A stretch of DNA of 36,929 nucleotides from Pirellulaceae bacterium. Lineage in GTDB: Bacteria > Planctomycetota > Planctomycetia > Pirellulales > Pirellulaceae. How positions within the stretch are numbered: the stretch's first letter is position 1; the number at the start of each line of letters is the position of its first letter. Below are positions 24,117 through 32,447 of the stretch, in pieces. The notes under the pieces are model-generated. The model did no database searches. It worked only from the letters and a program-made list of their open reading frames with translations, and was not told the DNA's origin. The stretch is from positions 1 through 36,929 of the forward strand of contig JAGFJK010000235.1 of NCBI GenBank assembly GCA_024102795.1, given 5' to 3'. A program made the translations under genes and the position numbers.

Positions 24117-24959
24117 ATGGAAAAGTGGCCGATCGGAGTGTTTACCAGCGTCGACGCCGGACTGGGCGTCAAGCTGGAAGTGGCCCATGCGTTGGGCGTG
24201 CCCACGATTCAGTTGCACGCGCCGGCCCAGAGCACCCGGACGCCGGAAAACGCCGAGCGGTTCTTGGCGCGGCTCCGCGAACTGGGGATCACGCTGACAG
24301 CCGTGTTCGGCGGCTTCGAAGGCGAAAGTTACGCCGACATTCCCACCGTCGCTCGCACCGTCGGGCTCGTGCCGCCAGCCACGCGAGCCGAGCGGACCCG
24401 CGAAATGAAGGAGATCGCCGACTTCACCCGCCTGCTGGGTTGCGACGTCGTCGCGCTGCACCTGGGCTTCATCCCGCACGATCCCAGCGACCCGCTGTAC
24501 GACGAAGTCATCGCGGTGACTCGCGACGTGTGCGACCACTGCCAGCGACTCGGCCAGAACCTGCATCTGGAAACCGGCCAGGAAACGGCCGACGACCTGC
24601 TCCGCTTCATCGCCGACGTGGAACGTGCCAACCTGTTCGTCAACTTCGATCCGGCCAACATGATCCTGTACGGGACGGGCGAGCCGATTCAGGCGCTGCG
24701 CAAGGTCGGCAATTTCGTCCGCAGCGTTCACTGCAAGGACGGCAAGTGGGCCGCTCATCCAGGCCAGGAATGGGGCCGTGAAGTCCCGCTGGGCGAAGGC
24801 GACGTGGGAATTGAGACCTACCTGCGGACGCTGGCGGAACTGGGCTATTACGGTCCGCTGACGATCGAACGGGAGATTCCGCAGGAACCCGAACGCCAGA
24901 AGGCCGAAATCGGCCACGCCATCCGGCTGCTCAGCGAACTCAAGGCCAAACTCGCGTAG
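24117..24959 (+). CDS. Sugar phosphate isomerase/epimerase (xylose-isomerase-like TIM barrel)
   Basis: A 280-residue cytoplasmic TIM barrel. Likely metal ligands occur in the family order: Glu152 (LHLETGQE), Asp178 (VNFDPANM), His205 with Asp208 (VHCKDGKW) and Glu251 (LTIEREI). These proteins isomerise or epimerise sugars or keto sugars, or act as inositol-pathway dehydratases; the substrate cannot be set. It follows the exported oxidoreductase by 32 bp, a pairing often seen in planctomycete and Bacteroidetes sugar-use operons. ATG 24117 begins the first strand. Its stop TAG shares one base with the GTG start of the next gene. Confidence 0.9.
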   Translation: MEKWPIGVFTSVDAGLGVKLEVAHALGVPTIQLHAPAQSTRTPENAERFLARLRELGITLTAVFGGFEGESYADIPTVARTVGLVPPATRAERTREMKEIADFTRLLGCDVVALHLGFIPHDPSDPLYDEVIAVTRDVCDHCQRLGQNLHLETGQETADDLLRFIADVERANLFVNFDPANMILYGTGEPIQALRKVGNFVRSVHCKDGKWAAHPGQEWGREVPLGEGDVGIETYLRTLAELGYYGPLTIEREIPQEPERQKAEIGHAIRLLSELKAKLA

Positions 24960-25621
24960 TGCACGTCAAGATCTGCGGCAATCGTTCGGCCGATGATGTC
25001 GATCTGGCCTGCCGTTGCGGAGCGGACAGCATCGGCATCCTGGTCGGTACGCATTTCTTTTCCGAAGACGCTGTCCCGATCGAGGCCGCGTGCAAGCTGG
25101 TCTCTCGTGTCCCCTCAGGTATCTCGACCGTCCTGGTCACTCACCTGACGGATGTCGAGGCCGTGGCGCGGCTGGTCGAGACGGGCCGGTTTCAGGCGAT
25201 CCAACTTCACCACCCGGACGCCGGCGACATGCTGGCGGACCTGCGGCGGCGGTGCCCCGGCGCCCGGTTGATCGCGGCCGTGCTGGTGGAAGACGACCAG
25301 GCCGTGCGACAGTCCGCCGGCCTGCAAACGCTGGCCGATGCTATCGTCCTGGACACCCGCTGTGGTGGGCGAATCGGCGGGACGGGAAAGACGCACGACT
25401 GGTCGATCAGTCGCCGGATCGTCGAACGCAGCGCGGTGCCCGTGCTGCTGGCCGGAGGCCTCAACCCGGACAACGTGCGGCGTGCACTGGACGTGGTGCG
25501 CCCCTGGGGAGTCGATGTGAATTCGGGCGTGGATGCGCCGGACGGCGCGAAAGACCCCGAGCGGGTCGCCCGCTTCATCGAGCGAGCCAGAAGCTGGTCA
25601 CCGGGCTCAGCCGGTGACTGA
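24959..25621 (+). CDS. Phosphoribosylanthranilate isomerase-like protein (TrpF fold)
   Basis: A 220-residue TIM barrel that keeps the TrpF landmarks: Cys6 in VKICGN (general base), Asp132 in IVLDT (general acid), GGTGKTHDW (140-148) and LLAGGLNPDNV (163-173) for phosphate binding, and VDVNSGVD...GAKD near the C-terminus. TrpF converts phosphoribosylanthranilate in tryptophan synthesis. The loop after GADSIGILVG (21-30) differs from the usual GFVFAPKSPR-type text, and the gene is in a sugar-related operon, not with trp genes. It may be the genome's TrpF or a relative with a different substrate. GTG 24959 overlaps the previous stop by one base. Confidence 0.85.
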   Translation: MHVKICGNRSADDVDLACRCGADSIGILVGTHFFSEDAVPIEAACKLVSRVPSGISTVLVTHLTDVEAVARLVETGRFQAIQLHHPDAGDMLADLRRRCPGARLIAAVLVEDDQAVRQSAGLQTLADAIVLDTRCGGRIGGTGKTHDWSISRRIVERSAVPVLLAGGLNPDNVRRALDVVRPWGVDVNSGVDAPDGAKDPERVARFIERARSWSPGSAGD

Positions 25622-25978
25622 CTTCGCGCCCGACCCGGCAGCGGATGGCCCGCCACCTGGGCTTGGCGGCTTGTTCGCTGGCCGGGGCCGCAAGACCCAG
25701 AGGGCGATCATTGCCGGCACCACGACCACCGCCGATTTGGGCCAACGGATCATGGCCAGCAAGCCGACGCCCAGACAGCCCATCATCCAGACCGGCAAAC
25801 GCGACAGGATTTGCAGCACCTGGGGAAACGCCAGCCAGAGGGCGCCCAACACCAGGCCCGCTCGCAAACAGGCACTGGCCACGGTCGACGACCAGTTGCT
25901 GGGTTCCGCTTGCAAGTACAGGACCAGCCAGGTCAGCACCAGCAGAAGCGCGAGGATCCCCAGCAACAGGCGTTTCAT
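25607..25978 (-). CDS. Small membrane protein, function unknown
   Basis: A 123-residue protein with about four hydrophobic segments (residues 3-22, 35-55, 65-80 and 82-95) and a disordered Pro/Gly/Ser-rich tail. No family is recognised. ATG 25978 has AAGGA five bases before it. It is the last gene of the long minus-strand protease operon, 17 bp after the preceding stop, and its final 15 bases overlap the end of the convergent TrpF-like gene. Confidence 0.75.
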   Translation of the reverse strand: MKRLLLGILALLLVLTWLVLYLQAEPSNWSSTVASACLRAGLVLGALWLAFPQVLQILSRLPVWMMGCLGVGLLAMIRWPKSAVVVVPAMIALWVLRPRPANKPPSPGGGPSAAGSGAKSVTG

Positions 25979-25995
25979 CGGGTTCCTTGCGGAGC

Positions 25996-27975
25996 TCAGA
26001 TGCGATCCAGGCTGTCGACCCAGCGCGCCAGTTCTGACAGCTCCTCGTCATTCAGGTCCCGAACGGTGTCGCCCATCTCGGTGACGGTCACGGGCGCCTT
26101 GATCTTCTGCAGTTGCTCGACGCCCGCCCGAATCCGGGCCGCCTGTGGCGATTTGGCCGCCAACCCCACATAGTAGTCCAGCCGTTCAATCGGATCGTTG
26201 TCCGGCACCGCGCCGCCACGGGGCAGGGAAGCATCGACCACCGCCACACCCCGGACCAGGTCGCGGTGTCCAAACGCCACCAGCAGGGCCATGGCGCCGC
26301 CCGCCTGGTAACCGCCGACGACCACTCGCCGCGGGTCGAGCGGATAGTTGACGGCCAGGCTATCGACCAGCTTGCGCACAATGTCGACCTCGGTCGGCAA
26401 CCACCGCCTGGCATCGGCCGACTTGGGCGCCAGCAGAATCAGGTCGTGGGCCTCGCAATGGGACTTCCAGCGCTCCGCCAGCTTCTCGAAGTCGTACTCC
26501 TGTGGCGACTGCAACCAGACAACCAGACCGTAGGGAACCTGCGGATTGTAGTTTTCGGGGACCCAGGCAAATGCTTCGTTCTTCTCTTCGGGCAGCTTGA
26601 TCTCGACCTTGCCCACGGCCGGCCGTTGATCGGGCAGCGGCAGGTCGCCACGGGCTGGCGGCAACTGGTCCACGACGTTGGAAGGGACAGTGGCCAGCGC
26701 GACCGTTACGTCTTGCGGCTCGCCGTCACGCAGTCGCACCAGCTTCGCCGCGTTGCCGGGTTCCAGGCGCGCGATGCCGTCCTGCAACGTGCGGGAGTCC
26801 GGGAGCCGCTCGTCCCCCAGGGCGGTCAACACATCACCGGCTTGAATGCCGGCCTGAGCCGCCGGGCTGCCGGGAAACACAAACCGCACGGGCACTCCGC
26901 CACCTTCCGGCGGCGGATCGCGGTTGGGCAGCACGCCCAGGAACGGCCGCTCGTACGGTTCGATGGTCTCCGCCAAGGTCACGACAAACTCTTGACGCTG
27001 GCCCTTCCGCTCGGCGACCACTTGCACCTGGTCGCCCGCGTAATGCGGTCCCAAGGCATGTCGGAGCTGGGCCTGGCGAGCGACCGGTTTGCCGTTGACT
27101 TCAACAATCGTATCACCCACTCGCAGGCCGGCTTCGTACGCCGGGGACTTGGCGGGGCAGGCCGCGACTTCCGCCGGCGTGGCGTAGATATCGCCCCGCT
27201 TCAGCGACACGCCGAGCAGGCCCGGTTTCAAGTCGCTGCCCGACTTGAGCTTGTCGAGCTGAGCGTAGACGTCGGCCAGCGGCACGGCGAAGCCAATGCC
27301 CGAATCGTACCACTCGGCCCCAGCCACCTCACCCTGCCGCTGCGGCGACAAGGGGACGAGAATGCCCAGGACGCGGCCCTGAATGTCCACCAGCGGCCCG
27401 CCGTAGTTGCTGGGCGAGATCTTGGCGTCGGTTTGCAGTGCCTTGCCCCAGATGCGATTGGTGGCGCTGAGCACACCCACCGAGACGTTCGGCTGGCCCA
27501 GTTCAAACGTCCGCCCCACGGCGATCGACCACTGGCCCACCACCATCTCGTCGCGCGGCACGGCTTGCGGCACGAGCAGCTTTTCGTCGGCGGCAACCTT
27601 CAGCAGCACCAGCATCCGGCTCTCGTCGCGGGCCACAATGTCGGCCGTCGCGCGCTTGCCGCTGGGCAGCGTCACCAGGATGGACGACGGTTTCTGCACG
27701 AAATTGAACGCGCTGGAGAGAATATAGCCGTCTTCCGAAACCGCCAGCCCGGTCGTGGGTCCCGTCCCGACCAGGACGCTGTCCACTTTCTCCAGTCCGC
27801 CGAAAGTCTCGATCCGCAACACGGCCGGAGCAACCGCTTCGACCGCCGCCTTGAGCGCCCGCTCTTCGTCCTCCTGGACGTCCGCCGCCGCGCTGCCGGC
27901 CAGCAGTGGCAGGAGGCAGAAGCTGAGCGGCAACGAGCAACATACCAGGCGCAACCAGACGCGATGGAGCGGCAT
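25996..27975 (-). CDS. Secreted pseudoprotease: HtrA-like domain with two PDZ domains and an alpha/beta-hydrolase domain, catalytic residues lost
   Basis: A 659-residue exported protein. A signal peptide covers residues 1-31 (LAGSAAA). Residues 40-240 follow the trypsin/HtrA fold, but the triad positions hold Phe90 (LSSAFNFV for LTNxHVV), Met121 (SRMLVLLKV for GDVALIKL) and Tyr191 (SPSNYGGPL for NPGNSGGPL). PDZ-like domains follow at about 255-335 and 345-425. Residues 455-659 resemble PHB-depolymerase-like esterases (WVPENYNPQVPYGLVVWLQ; DPRRVVVGGYQAGGAMAL), yet the nucleophile elbow is G-Y-Q557-A-G and the oxyanion HG is replaced by QS. Both enzyme domains should be inactive. A binding, regulatory or scaffold role next to the active paralogue is the natural inference. 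ATG 28020 is an alternative start. Confidence 0.9.
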   Translation of the reverse strand: MPLHRVWLRLVCCSLPLSFCLLPLLAGSAAADVQEDEERALKAAVEAVAPAVLRIETFGGLEKVDSVLVGTGPTTGLAVSEDGYILSSAFNFVQKPSSILVTLPSGKRATADIVARDESRMLVLLKVAADEKLLVPQAVPRDEMVVGQWSIAVGRTFELGQPNVSVGVLSATNRIWGKALQTDAKISPSNYGGPLVDIQGRVLGILVPLSPQRQGEVAGAEWYDSGIGFAVPLADVYAQLDKLKSGSDLKPGLLGVSLKRGDIYATPAEVAACPAKSPAYEAGLRVGDTIVEVNGKPVARQAQLRHALGPHYAGDQVQVVAERKGQRQEFVVTLAETIEPYERPFLGVLPNRDPPPEGGGVPVRFVFPGSPAAQAGIQAGDVLTALGDERLPDSRTLQDGIARLEPGNAAKLVRLRDGEPQDVTVALATVPSNVVDQLPPARGDLPLPDQRPAVGKVEIKLPEEKNEAFAWVPENYNPQVPYGLVVWLQSPQEYDFEKLAERWKSHCEAHDLILLAPKSADARRWLPTEVDIVRKLVDSLAVNYPLDPRRVVVGGYQAGGAMALLVAFGHRDLVRGVAVVDASLPRGGAVPDNDPIERLDYYVGLAAKSPQAARIRAGVEQLQKIKAPVTVTEMGDTVRDLNDEELSELARWVDSLDRI

Positions 27976-28097
27976 CGTTCGGAAGCGGTTGGGTAATGGC
28001 GAAAGCCCGCGGAGTTTCATGTTGGATCTCGACAATTCAAGGCAGGGCAGGGGGGAGACCCCGGCGGACCTTCCGGGGCCGCTCGGCGGACCCGCGA

Positions 28098-29258
28098 TCA
28101 ACGTTCGGCGTGCAGCACTACATCCAGCAGTTCCTGGCCCCTCTGGACCGTCAAGCGGAATTCGTCGATTCGGTCGATGTATGACAGCTCGTCCCGCACG
28201 GCCCGGCAGGAAGATGCGATCCGATCGTTGACGAACAGAATCAGATCGTCCGCTCGCAACCCCGCCTTGTCGGCCGGAGTTTCGCGAATCACGCGGTCGA
28301 TGAAAGGCGGCGTCTTGGACAACACGTCCGGCACCAGCACGATGCCCAAAGCCTGCAAGGTCACCGGGTCCAGCGGCTTGCGGGCCGACTCGTCGTCCCC
28401 GCGAGGCCGGACTTTCCCGGCCAGGATGTCGTCCACGGCGGGAACCAGTTCGGCGGCCGGCACGGCGTAGTTCAGCCACGTATTGGTCAGCGAGTTGCGC
28501 AGCTCCTTCCCCAGAATGCCCGCCAGTTGCCCCCGGCGATCGGTCAGAGCGCCGCCAGCCGCTCCGGGATTGTTCGTCATGGCATCCAGCACGTACACGT
28601 TCCCGCGGTAGGTCGTTTCAAAAGCGCCCCGCCGGGCGCTCAGCGACGTGGTGGCCGCGACGTTTCCGTGCAGCACGCTGCTCGGTTCATCCCCGGTGGC
28701 CACGCCATACAGATTGCTGAACGCCAGCACCCGATCGCCGGCCTGGATCGGCACGGCCTGGTTCAAGCTGAAGTGCGCCAGGTCCTGCGCTTCGATCTTG
28801 AGCACGGCGATTTCCAGCCGCGGATCGGCCCCCACCAGTTCGGCCTGGTACTTCCGCCCGTCGTCGAGAATCACAGTCACCAGGTCGGTGTCCAGCACGT
28901 AGCTCCACACCGTCAACACATGCCCTTCGGCCGAGATCAAGAAACCGCTCTGGTAGGACTCCAGCCCCTGGATGCCACCGGCACCGTAGATCTTGACCAT
29001 CTTCGGCTGGACGATGTCGACGATCTGGGAGAACGACGCGGCCTGGCCGATCCCTGGACCGCTGAGCAGCAACGCTAAAATCGCGGCCCCCAGCAGGCCC
29101 GCGCCGCACGGCGCCAGGCGAGCGGCGGGCGTCCGCCCGCTGTTTCTATTCCGGCCAGCATCCATCGGACCCGCGCCGTGCGCCCCCAGGCGAGCGGCGG
29201 GCGTCAGCCTGCTGTTTCTCTTCAAGCCAGCGTTCATCGGGCCTGTCAGTGAATTCAT
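28098..29258 (-). CDS. Secreted trypsin-like PDZ pseudoprotease
   Basis: A 386-residue exported protein. A hydrophobic signal segment lies at residues 51-74 (GLLGAAILALLL, then GQAA), unusually far in because of a duplicated 24-residue leader. Residues 75-280 follow the HtrA fold, but the triad is changed: Ser119 for His (LTVWSYV), Glu149 for Asp (PRLEIAVLKI) and Ala234 for Ser (NPGAAGGAL). A PDZ domain ends the protein (about 300-384; TPADKAGLRADDLILFVNDR). Loss of all three residues with the fold kept suggests selection for binding. ATG 29258 has a GGGGA site; ATG 29165 would skip the duplication and give a normal signal peptide. It starts 5 bp after the active protease gene. Confidence 0.9.
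   Translation of the reverse strand: MNSLTGPMNAGLKRNSRLTPAARLGAHGAGPMDAGRNRNSGRTPAARLAPCGAGLLGAAILALLLSGPGIGQAASFSQIVDIVQPKMVKIYGAGGIQGLESYQSGFLISAEGHVLTVWSYVLDTDLVTVILDDGRKYQAELVGADPRLEIAVLKIEAQDLAHFSLNQAVPIQAGDRVLAFSNLYGVATGDEPSSVLHGNVAATTSLSARRGAFETTYRGNVYVLDAMTNNPGAAGGALTDRRGQLAGILGKELRNSLTNTWLNYAVPAAELVPAVDDILAGKVRPRGDDESARKPLDPVTLQALGIVLVPDVLSKTPPFIDRVIRETPADKAGLRADDLILFVNDRIASSCRAVRDELSYIDRIDEFRLTVQRGQELLDVVLHAER
29101..29244. repeat. Two tandem 72-bp units inside the 5' end of the pseudoprotease gene
   Basis: Unit 1 is 29101-29172, unit 2 is 29173-29244; 72 bp is 24 codons, so the protein carries two 24-residue copies with 16 identical positions. Each unit contains AGGCGAGCGGCGGGCGT followed by a partly complementary stretch and GCTGTTTCT, able to fold into a hairpin. 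The core looks like an intergenic planctomycete repeat that has become part of a reading frame. Confidence 0.85.
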
Positions 29259-29263
29259 GCGTT

Positions 29264-31090
29264 TTATTCCCCGTCAGCGGCCTGGGACAGGTCGATCTTC
29301 TTCCACTGGAGTTCGGCGAACACCGAGTCGCCGTGGCGGACCTCCAAGTGGTGTGGCAGCATTCGCCCCTGCACGTCGCGGTAATCGTCGAAGTAGACTT
29401 CGCACGGGTCGACGGCGGAATCGGGCCAGAATTCCAGGGCGGCCAGCCGGCCGGTTTCCGGATGGAACATGAAGCGGGCCTCGATCACATCATGCGTGCC
29501 CACGAAGGCATCGAACAGACCTTCGCGACCGACCAGCGGCACGGTTCCCAAGTAGTAGACGTCGCCAAATCGCTGGGGCCCCAGCAGCAGCATGCGGCGC
29601 CAGACGTGCAGGGCCGCCAGCAGGCCGCCGCTGCCCTGGGGTCCGGATTGCTGATCCAGATCCTGGGTCGCGTCCAGCCGAGCGGCTGACCCGTTGAACT
29701 GTCCAGACGCCAGCTCCTGTTCCAGCGTCACCTGCACGGCACCGCCGGACACGAGGTCGCCTTCGAAGAGCCAGGTGCCGTCGAGATCCGCGAAATCCCC
29801 GCCGCGGAGAAAGTTATCCCAGACCCGCGTCCGATTGAGCGCATTGAAATAGTAGTTCGCGTAACCGGGCTTGGGTTGAATCATGGCGGCGATTTCGGGC
29901 GGCGTCGCCTCCGCCTGGCCACCGTGGGGCTGCGGGGCCGGCATGGGGCGCGGCATCGGCGGCGGTGTCTCGCGGGGCTGGCCGGGCGCGGGCCGCTGCG
30001 GATCGCCCTCCTTCTTTTCGCCATCATCCGGCTTCGGTTGCGGCTCAGGTTGCGGAGCCGGTCCCTGCACTTTGGCCAGCAGTTCCTCGCGGGCATGCAC
30101 GCCGGCCAGACGAACGTAGGTGTCGTACCGCTGGCCGTCCCTGCGGAAACTCAGCGGCACGCGCCAGCCCTTGGGGAAGATGCCCAGCACGTTCTTGAAG
30201 CCGTTGACCGTGCTGATCGACCGGCCGCCAAAAGAAACGATCGTGTCGGCATACTGCAAGCCGCGCCGCGCCGCGTCGGAGGAGGACAGGATATTTGAAA
30301 CCACGACCTGGCCGTCCTCGCCGGTGGTCACCGTGGCGCCCAGCGTCGCGTGATCGACAATCCGGCCGCTGCGAAGGTACCCCATGAAATGCTTGATCTG
30401 ATTGATCGAAATCGCGTAGCCAACCCCCACGTTCACCCGGCCCCGCTTCTCGAACGAGCCGCGGCCATTGATCCCGATCAGTTCGCCGGCGGCGTTGAAC
30501 AGCGGACCGCCCGAGTTGCCCGGATTGATCGAGGCATCAGTTTGAATGCAGTCGGCATATTCCAGCAAGGTTCCGGCGGGATACTGATAGCGATGCACGC
30601 CCGACACGATGCCGTAGGTCACCGTGGGCTGGAAGTCGGTCGCCAGCAGAAACGGATTGCCGACCGCAAAGCACCAGTCGCCGACCCGCACGCTGTCGCT
30701 GTCTCCCAGGGTGGCCGCCGGAAAGTCCTCGCGCCCCAGCAGCTTGATCAGCGCCACGTCGCCGGTCGGGTCGATGCCCACGATCACCGCGTCGTAGAGG
30801 TTGCCATCGGGCATGCTGCACTTCATGTGGTTGCCCGCCGGCTTGACCACGTGATAGTTGGTCAGCGCGTAGCCGTCGGGCGTGACCACGACGCCCGAGC
30901 CTCCGCCCCCGCCGCCGCGAGCGAAGACCGAGATGCTGGCCTCGCTGGCCTTGGCGATGGCCGCGATCCGCTGCTGCTGGGCGTCCAACACGGTCTGCGG
31001 CACTTCCGCCGCCTGGGCCGCGCCGGTCATTCCAGCCACCAGGATCATCAGCCAGCCGGACCAGCGGCGGGGATCGAGCCCTCGAGTCAT
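29264..31090 (-). CDS. Secreted HtrA-like serine protease with PDZ and a C-terminal extra domain
   Basis: A 608-residue exported S1C-type protease. The signal peptide is residues 1-28 (cleavage near AAQAAE). The catalytic triad is intact: His80 in LTNYHVV, Asp111 in PTGDVALIKL and Ser193 in NPGNSGGPL. A PDZ domain spans about 260-345 (SSDAARRGLQYADTIVSFGG). A Pro/Gln/Glu-rich linker (350-420) leads to a C-terminal domain of about 180 residues (430-608), whose alternating strands ending in MLPHHLEVRHGD and LQWKKIDLSQ recall LolA/LolB-type lipid- or lipoprotein-binding folds; that is a weak guess. It degrades or processes extracytoplasmic proteins. The ATGA overlap with the NPCBM gene shows coupling. 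Confidence 0.93.
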   Translation of the reverse strand: MTRGLDPRRWSGWLMILVAGMTGAAQAAEVPQTVLDAQQQRIAAIAKASEASISVFARGGGGGGSGVVVTPDGYALTNYHVVKPAGNHMKCSMPDGNLYDAVIVGIDPTGDVALIKLLGREDFPAATLGDSDSVRVGDWCFAVGNPFLLATDFQPTVTYGIVSGVHRYQYPAGTLLEYADCIQTDASINPGNSGGPLFNAAGELIGINGRGSFEKRGRVNVGVGYAISINQIKHFMGYLRSGRIVDHATLGATVTTGEDGQVVVSNILSSSDAARRGLQYADTIVSFGGRSISTVNGFKNVLGIFPKGWRVPLSFRRDGQRYDTYVRLAGVHAREELLAKVQGPAPQPEPQPKPDDGEKKEGDPQRPAPGQPRETPPPMPRPMPAPQPHGGQAEATPPEIAAMIQPKPGYANYYFNALNRTRVWDNFLRGGDFADLDGTWLFEGDLVSGGAVQVTLEQELASGQFNGSAARLDATQDLDQQSGPQGSGGLLAALHVWRRMLLLGPQRFGDVYYLGTVPLVGREGLFDAFVGTHDVIEARFMFHPETGRLAALEFWPDSAVDPCEVYFDDYRDVQGRMLPHHLEVRHGDSVFAELQWKKIDLSQAADGE

Positions 31091-32280
31091 TTAATCATCC
31101 TCGCGTTGCAGAGGTTCAAGTGATCCGCAATATCCAGTTGCTGGCCGTAATCGACCAGCAACTTCAAGCGGCGAACTCCCGTGATATCCACGTCCAGGCG
31201 GGCCGGCTTGTCCCGGCCGCTGACCGCCGCGCGGAACAGTTCCCGGTCATCTCCCAACACGACCAGTTCCACGTGCCCGGCGTCACCCACCGCTTCGTCG
31301 ATGCCGTACTCGGCCTGCAACCGGCGGTAGCTGTCCGCCAGGCGAAAAACCAGTTCGGTTCGGCTGTGCAGGGCCAGCCCCTTGGCGAAGGACTTGCCAT
31401 CAAGCTGCAGCTTGCCGCCGTCAAACGCCTTGTCGCGGCGCGGGCCGTACAGACGCGAGAGCTTGGCCGCCAGCGCCGGGATCTCCATGAACGGCGTCCA
31501 GTTGGCCGTCTCAGGTTCCAGGTCGCTCAAGTACACGACGTTGCCGCTGGAATAGTCCAGCGCCTTCACCCGCTCCCAAGGCAGCTCCACCCGCAAACCG
31601 GCTGCCGTGGTCATGGCCAGCTTGCCGTCCGTCAACCGCAGGTCCCGCGCCTGCCAGGTCGAACCGTCGGTCGTGCTCAACTTGCACGCCGCTCGCGGCA
31701 ACTGCTGTCCCAGCGGATGAAAGTAGACGACGCCTTCCAGCTTTTGCAGCCCCACCGGAATCCGGTCGCCGTCAAACTCAAACTGCACCGTGCTCTCGTC
31801 GATTTCGTGCAAGACTCCTTCCAGTTGATCCAGCGCCGTCGGCGACTTGCGAATCACGACCACGTCGCCGGCGGCCTTCTGAGCGACAATCTGGTTCCAC
31901 TGCGGATCGATCTCCGCCTCGGGCGCCCGAAACCGCACCCAGGCAATCGCCCGCGTGGGGATCTCCTGCCGCAGGCCTCCGGCCAACACGGCAATCGCCT
32001 GGCGATCCTTCACCGTGTAGCCTTCGACCGGCAGTTGCGTCCCGTCAATCAGCCGCAGCCAGTAGCGCGGAGCGGCCGGGGCCGCGGGGGCGGCCGTCTG
32101 GGGCGTGATGGTCAACAAGTCGGCCAGCGGCACGGTCTGCGGACCCGCCGACGTCTCGATCACCGCTGCCTGATCGTCCAGTTGGACCAGTTGTCCGGTC
32201 AGTTCCTGCGCCGTTAACGTCTGCACGTTCACGTCGACGGCGGGCAAAACCAGTGCCCCGGCGATCAGCAAACTCCACAT
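31087..32280 (-). CDS. Secreted NPCBM-domain protein
   Basis: A 397-residue exported protein. Residues 1-17 form a short signal peptide. Residues 20-255 are beta-rich repeats of similar small units (VQTLTAQELTGQLVQLDDQ; RYWLRLIDGTQLPVEGY; RKSPTALDQLEGVLHEIDE), about 85 residues apart. The C-terminal 135 residues match an NPCBM/NEW2 carbohydrate-binding module: KAFDGGKLQLDGKSFAKGLALHSRTELVFRL and RELFRAAVSGRDKPARLDVDITGVRRLKLLVDYG. It probably binds a glycan at the cell surface. ATG 32280 has AAGGGG upstream. Its stop overlaps the start of the active protease, so it may localise or assist that enzyme (inference). Confidence 0.87.
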   Translation of the reverse strand: MWSLLIAGALVLPAVDVNVQTLTAQELTGQLVQLDDQAAVIETSAGPQTVPLADLLTITPQTAAPAAPAAPRYWLRLIDGTQLPVEGYTVKDRQAIAVLAGGLRQEIPTRAIAWVRFRAPEAEIDPQWNQIVAQKAAGDVVVIRKSPTALDQLEGVLHEIDESTVQFEFDGDRIPVGLQKLEGVVYFHPLGQQLPRAACKLSTTDGSTWQARDLRLTDGKLAMTTAAGLRVELPWERVKALDYSSGNVVYLSDLEPETANWTPFMEIPALAAKLSRLYGPRRDKAFDGGKLQLDGKSFAKGLALHSRTELVFRLADSYRRLQAEYGIDEAVGDAGHVELVVLGDDRELFRAAVSGRDKPARLDVDITGVRRLKLLVDYGQQLDIADHLNLCNARMIK

Positions 32281-32317
32281 GGCCTGTTCCCCTTCCGGGT
32301 CCCTGCTGTTACGAAGA

Positions 32318-32340
32318 AGGGACGGCTGCCCGCCGTCCCT
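32318..32340. terminator. Perfect 9-bp stem-loop inside the operon
   Basis: AGGGACGGC-TGCCC-GCCGTCCCT lies in the 167-bp gap between the helical-protein gene and the NPCBM gene. In the direction of transcription (minus) it is followed by TTCTTCG, a weak T-run. It may be an attenuator, an RNA-processing or stability element, or another REP-like hairpin. Confidence 0.5.
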
Positions 32341-32447
32341 CCCGCCAACTCAACTTTAATCTCTTCGGGACCAGACTGTCGAGTGTTTCTCGGCGGCCGC
32401 CGTGTTTGCCGGGCCAACGGACGGTCCGCGGCAAACTTGCCCAGGTT

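Noticed and set aside
23268-24959. A 563-codon frame running into the sugar isomerase gene, apparently giving a fusion
   Set aside because: The upstream 280 codons are an Arg-rich shadow of the Gfo/Idh/MocA gene in another frame. ATG 24117 starts the isomerase fold directly.
26113-27996. A 627-codon plus-strand open frame opposite the third protease-like gene
   Set aside because: Its product is rich in His, Arg, Gln and Val without any domain, while the minus strand encodes a recognisable signal peptide, protease fold and PDZ domains. It is a GC-rich shadow.
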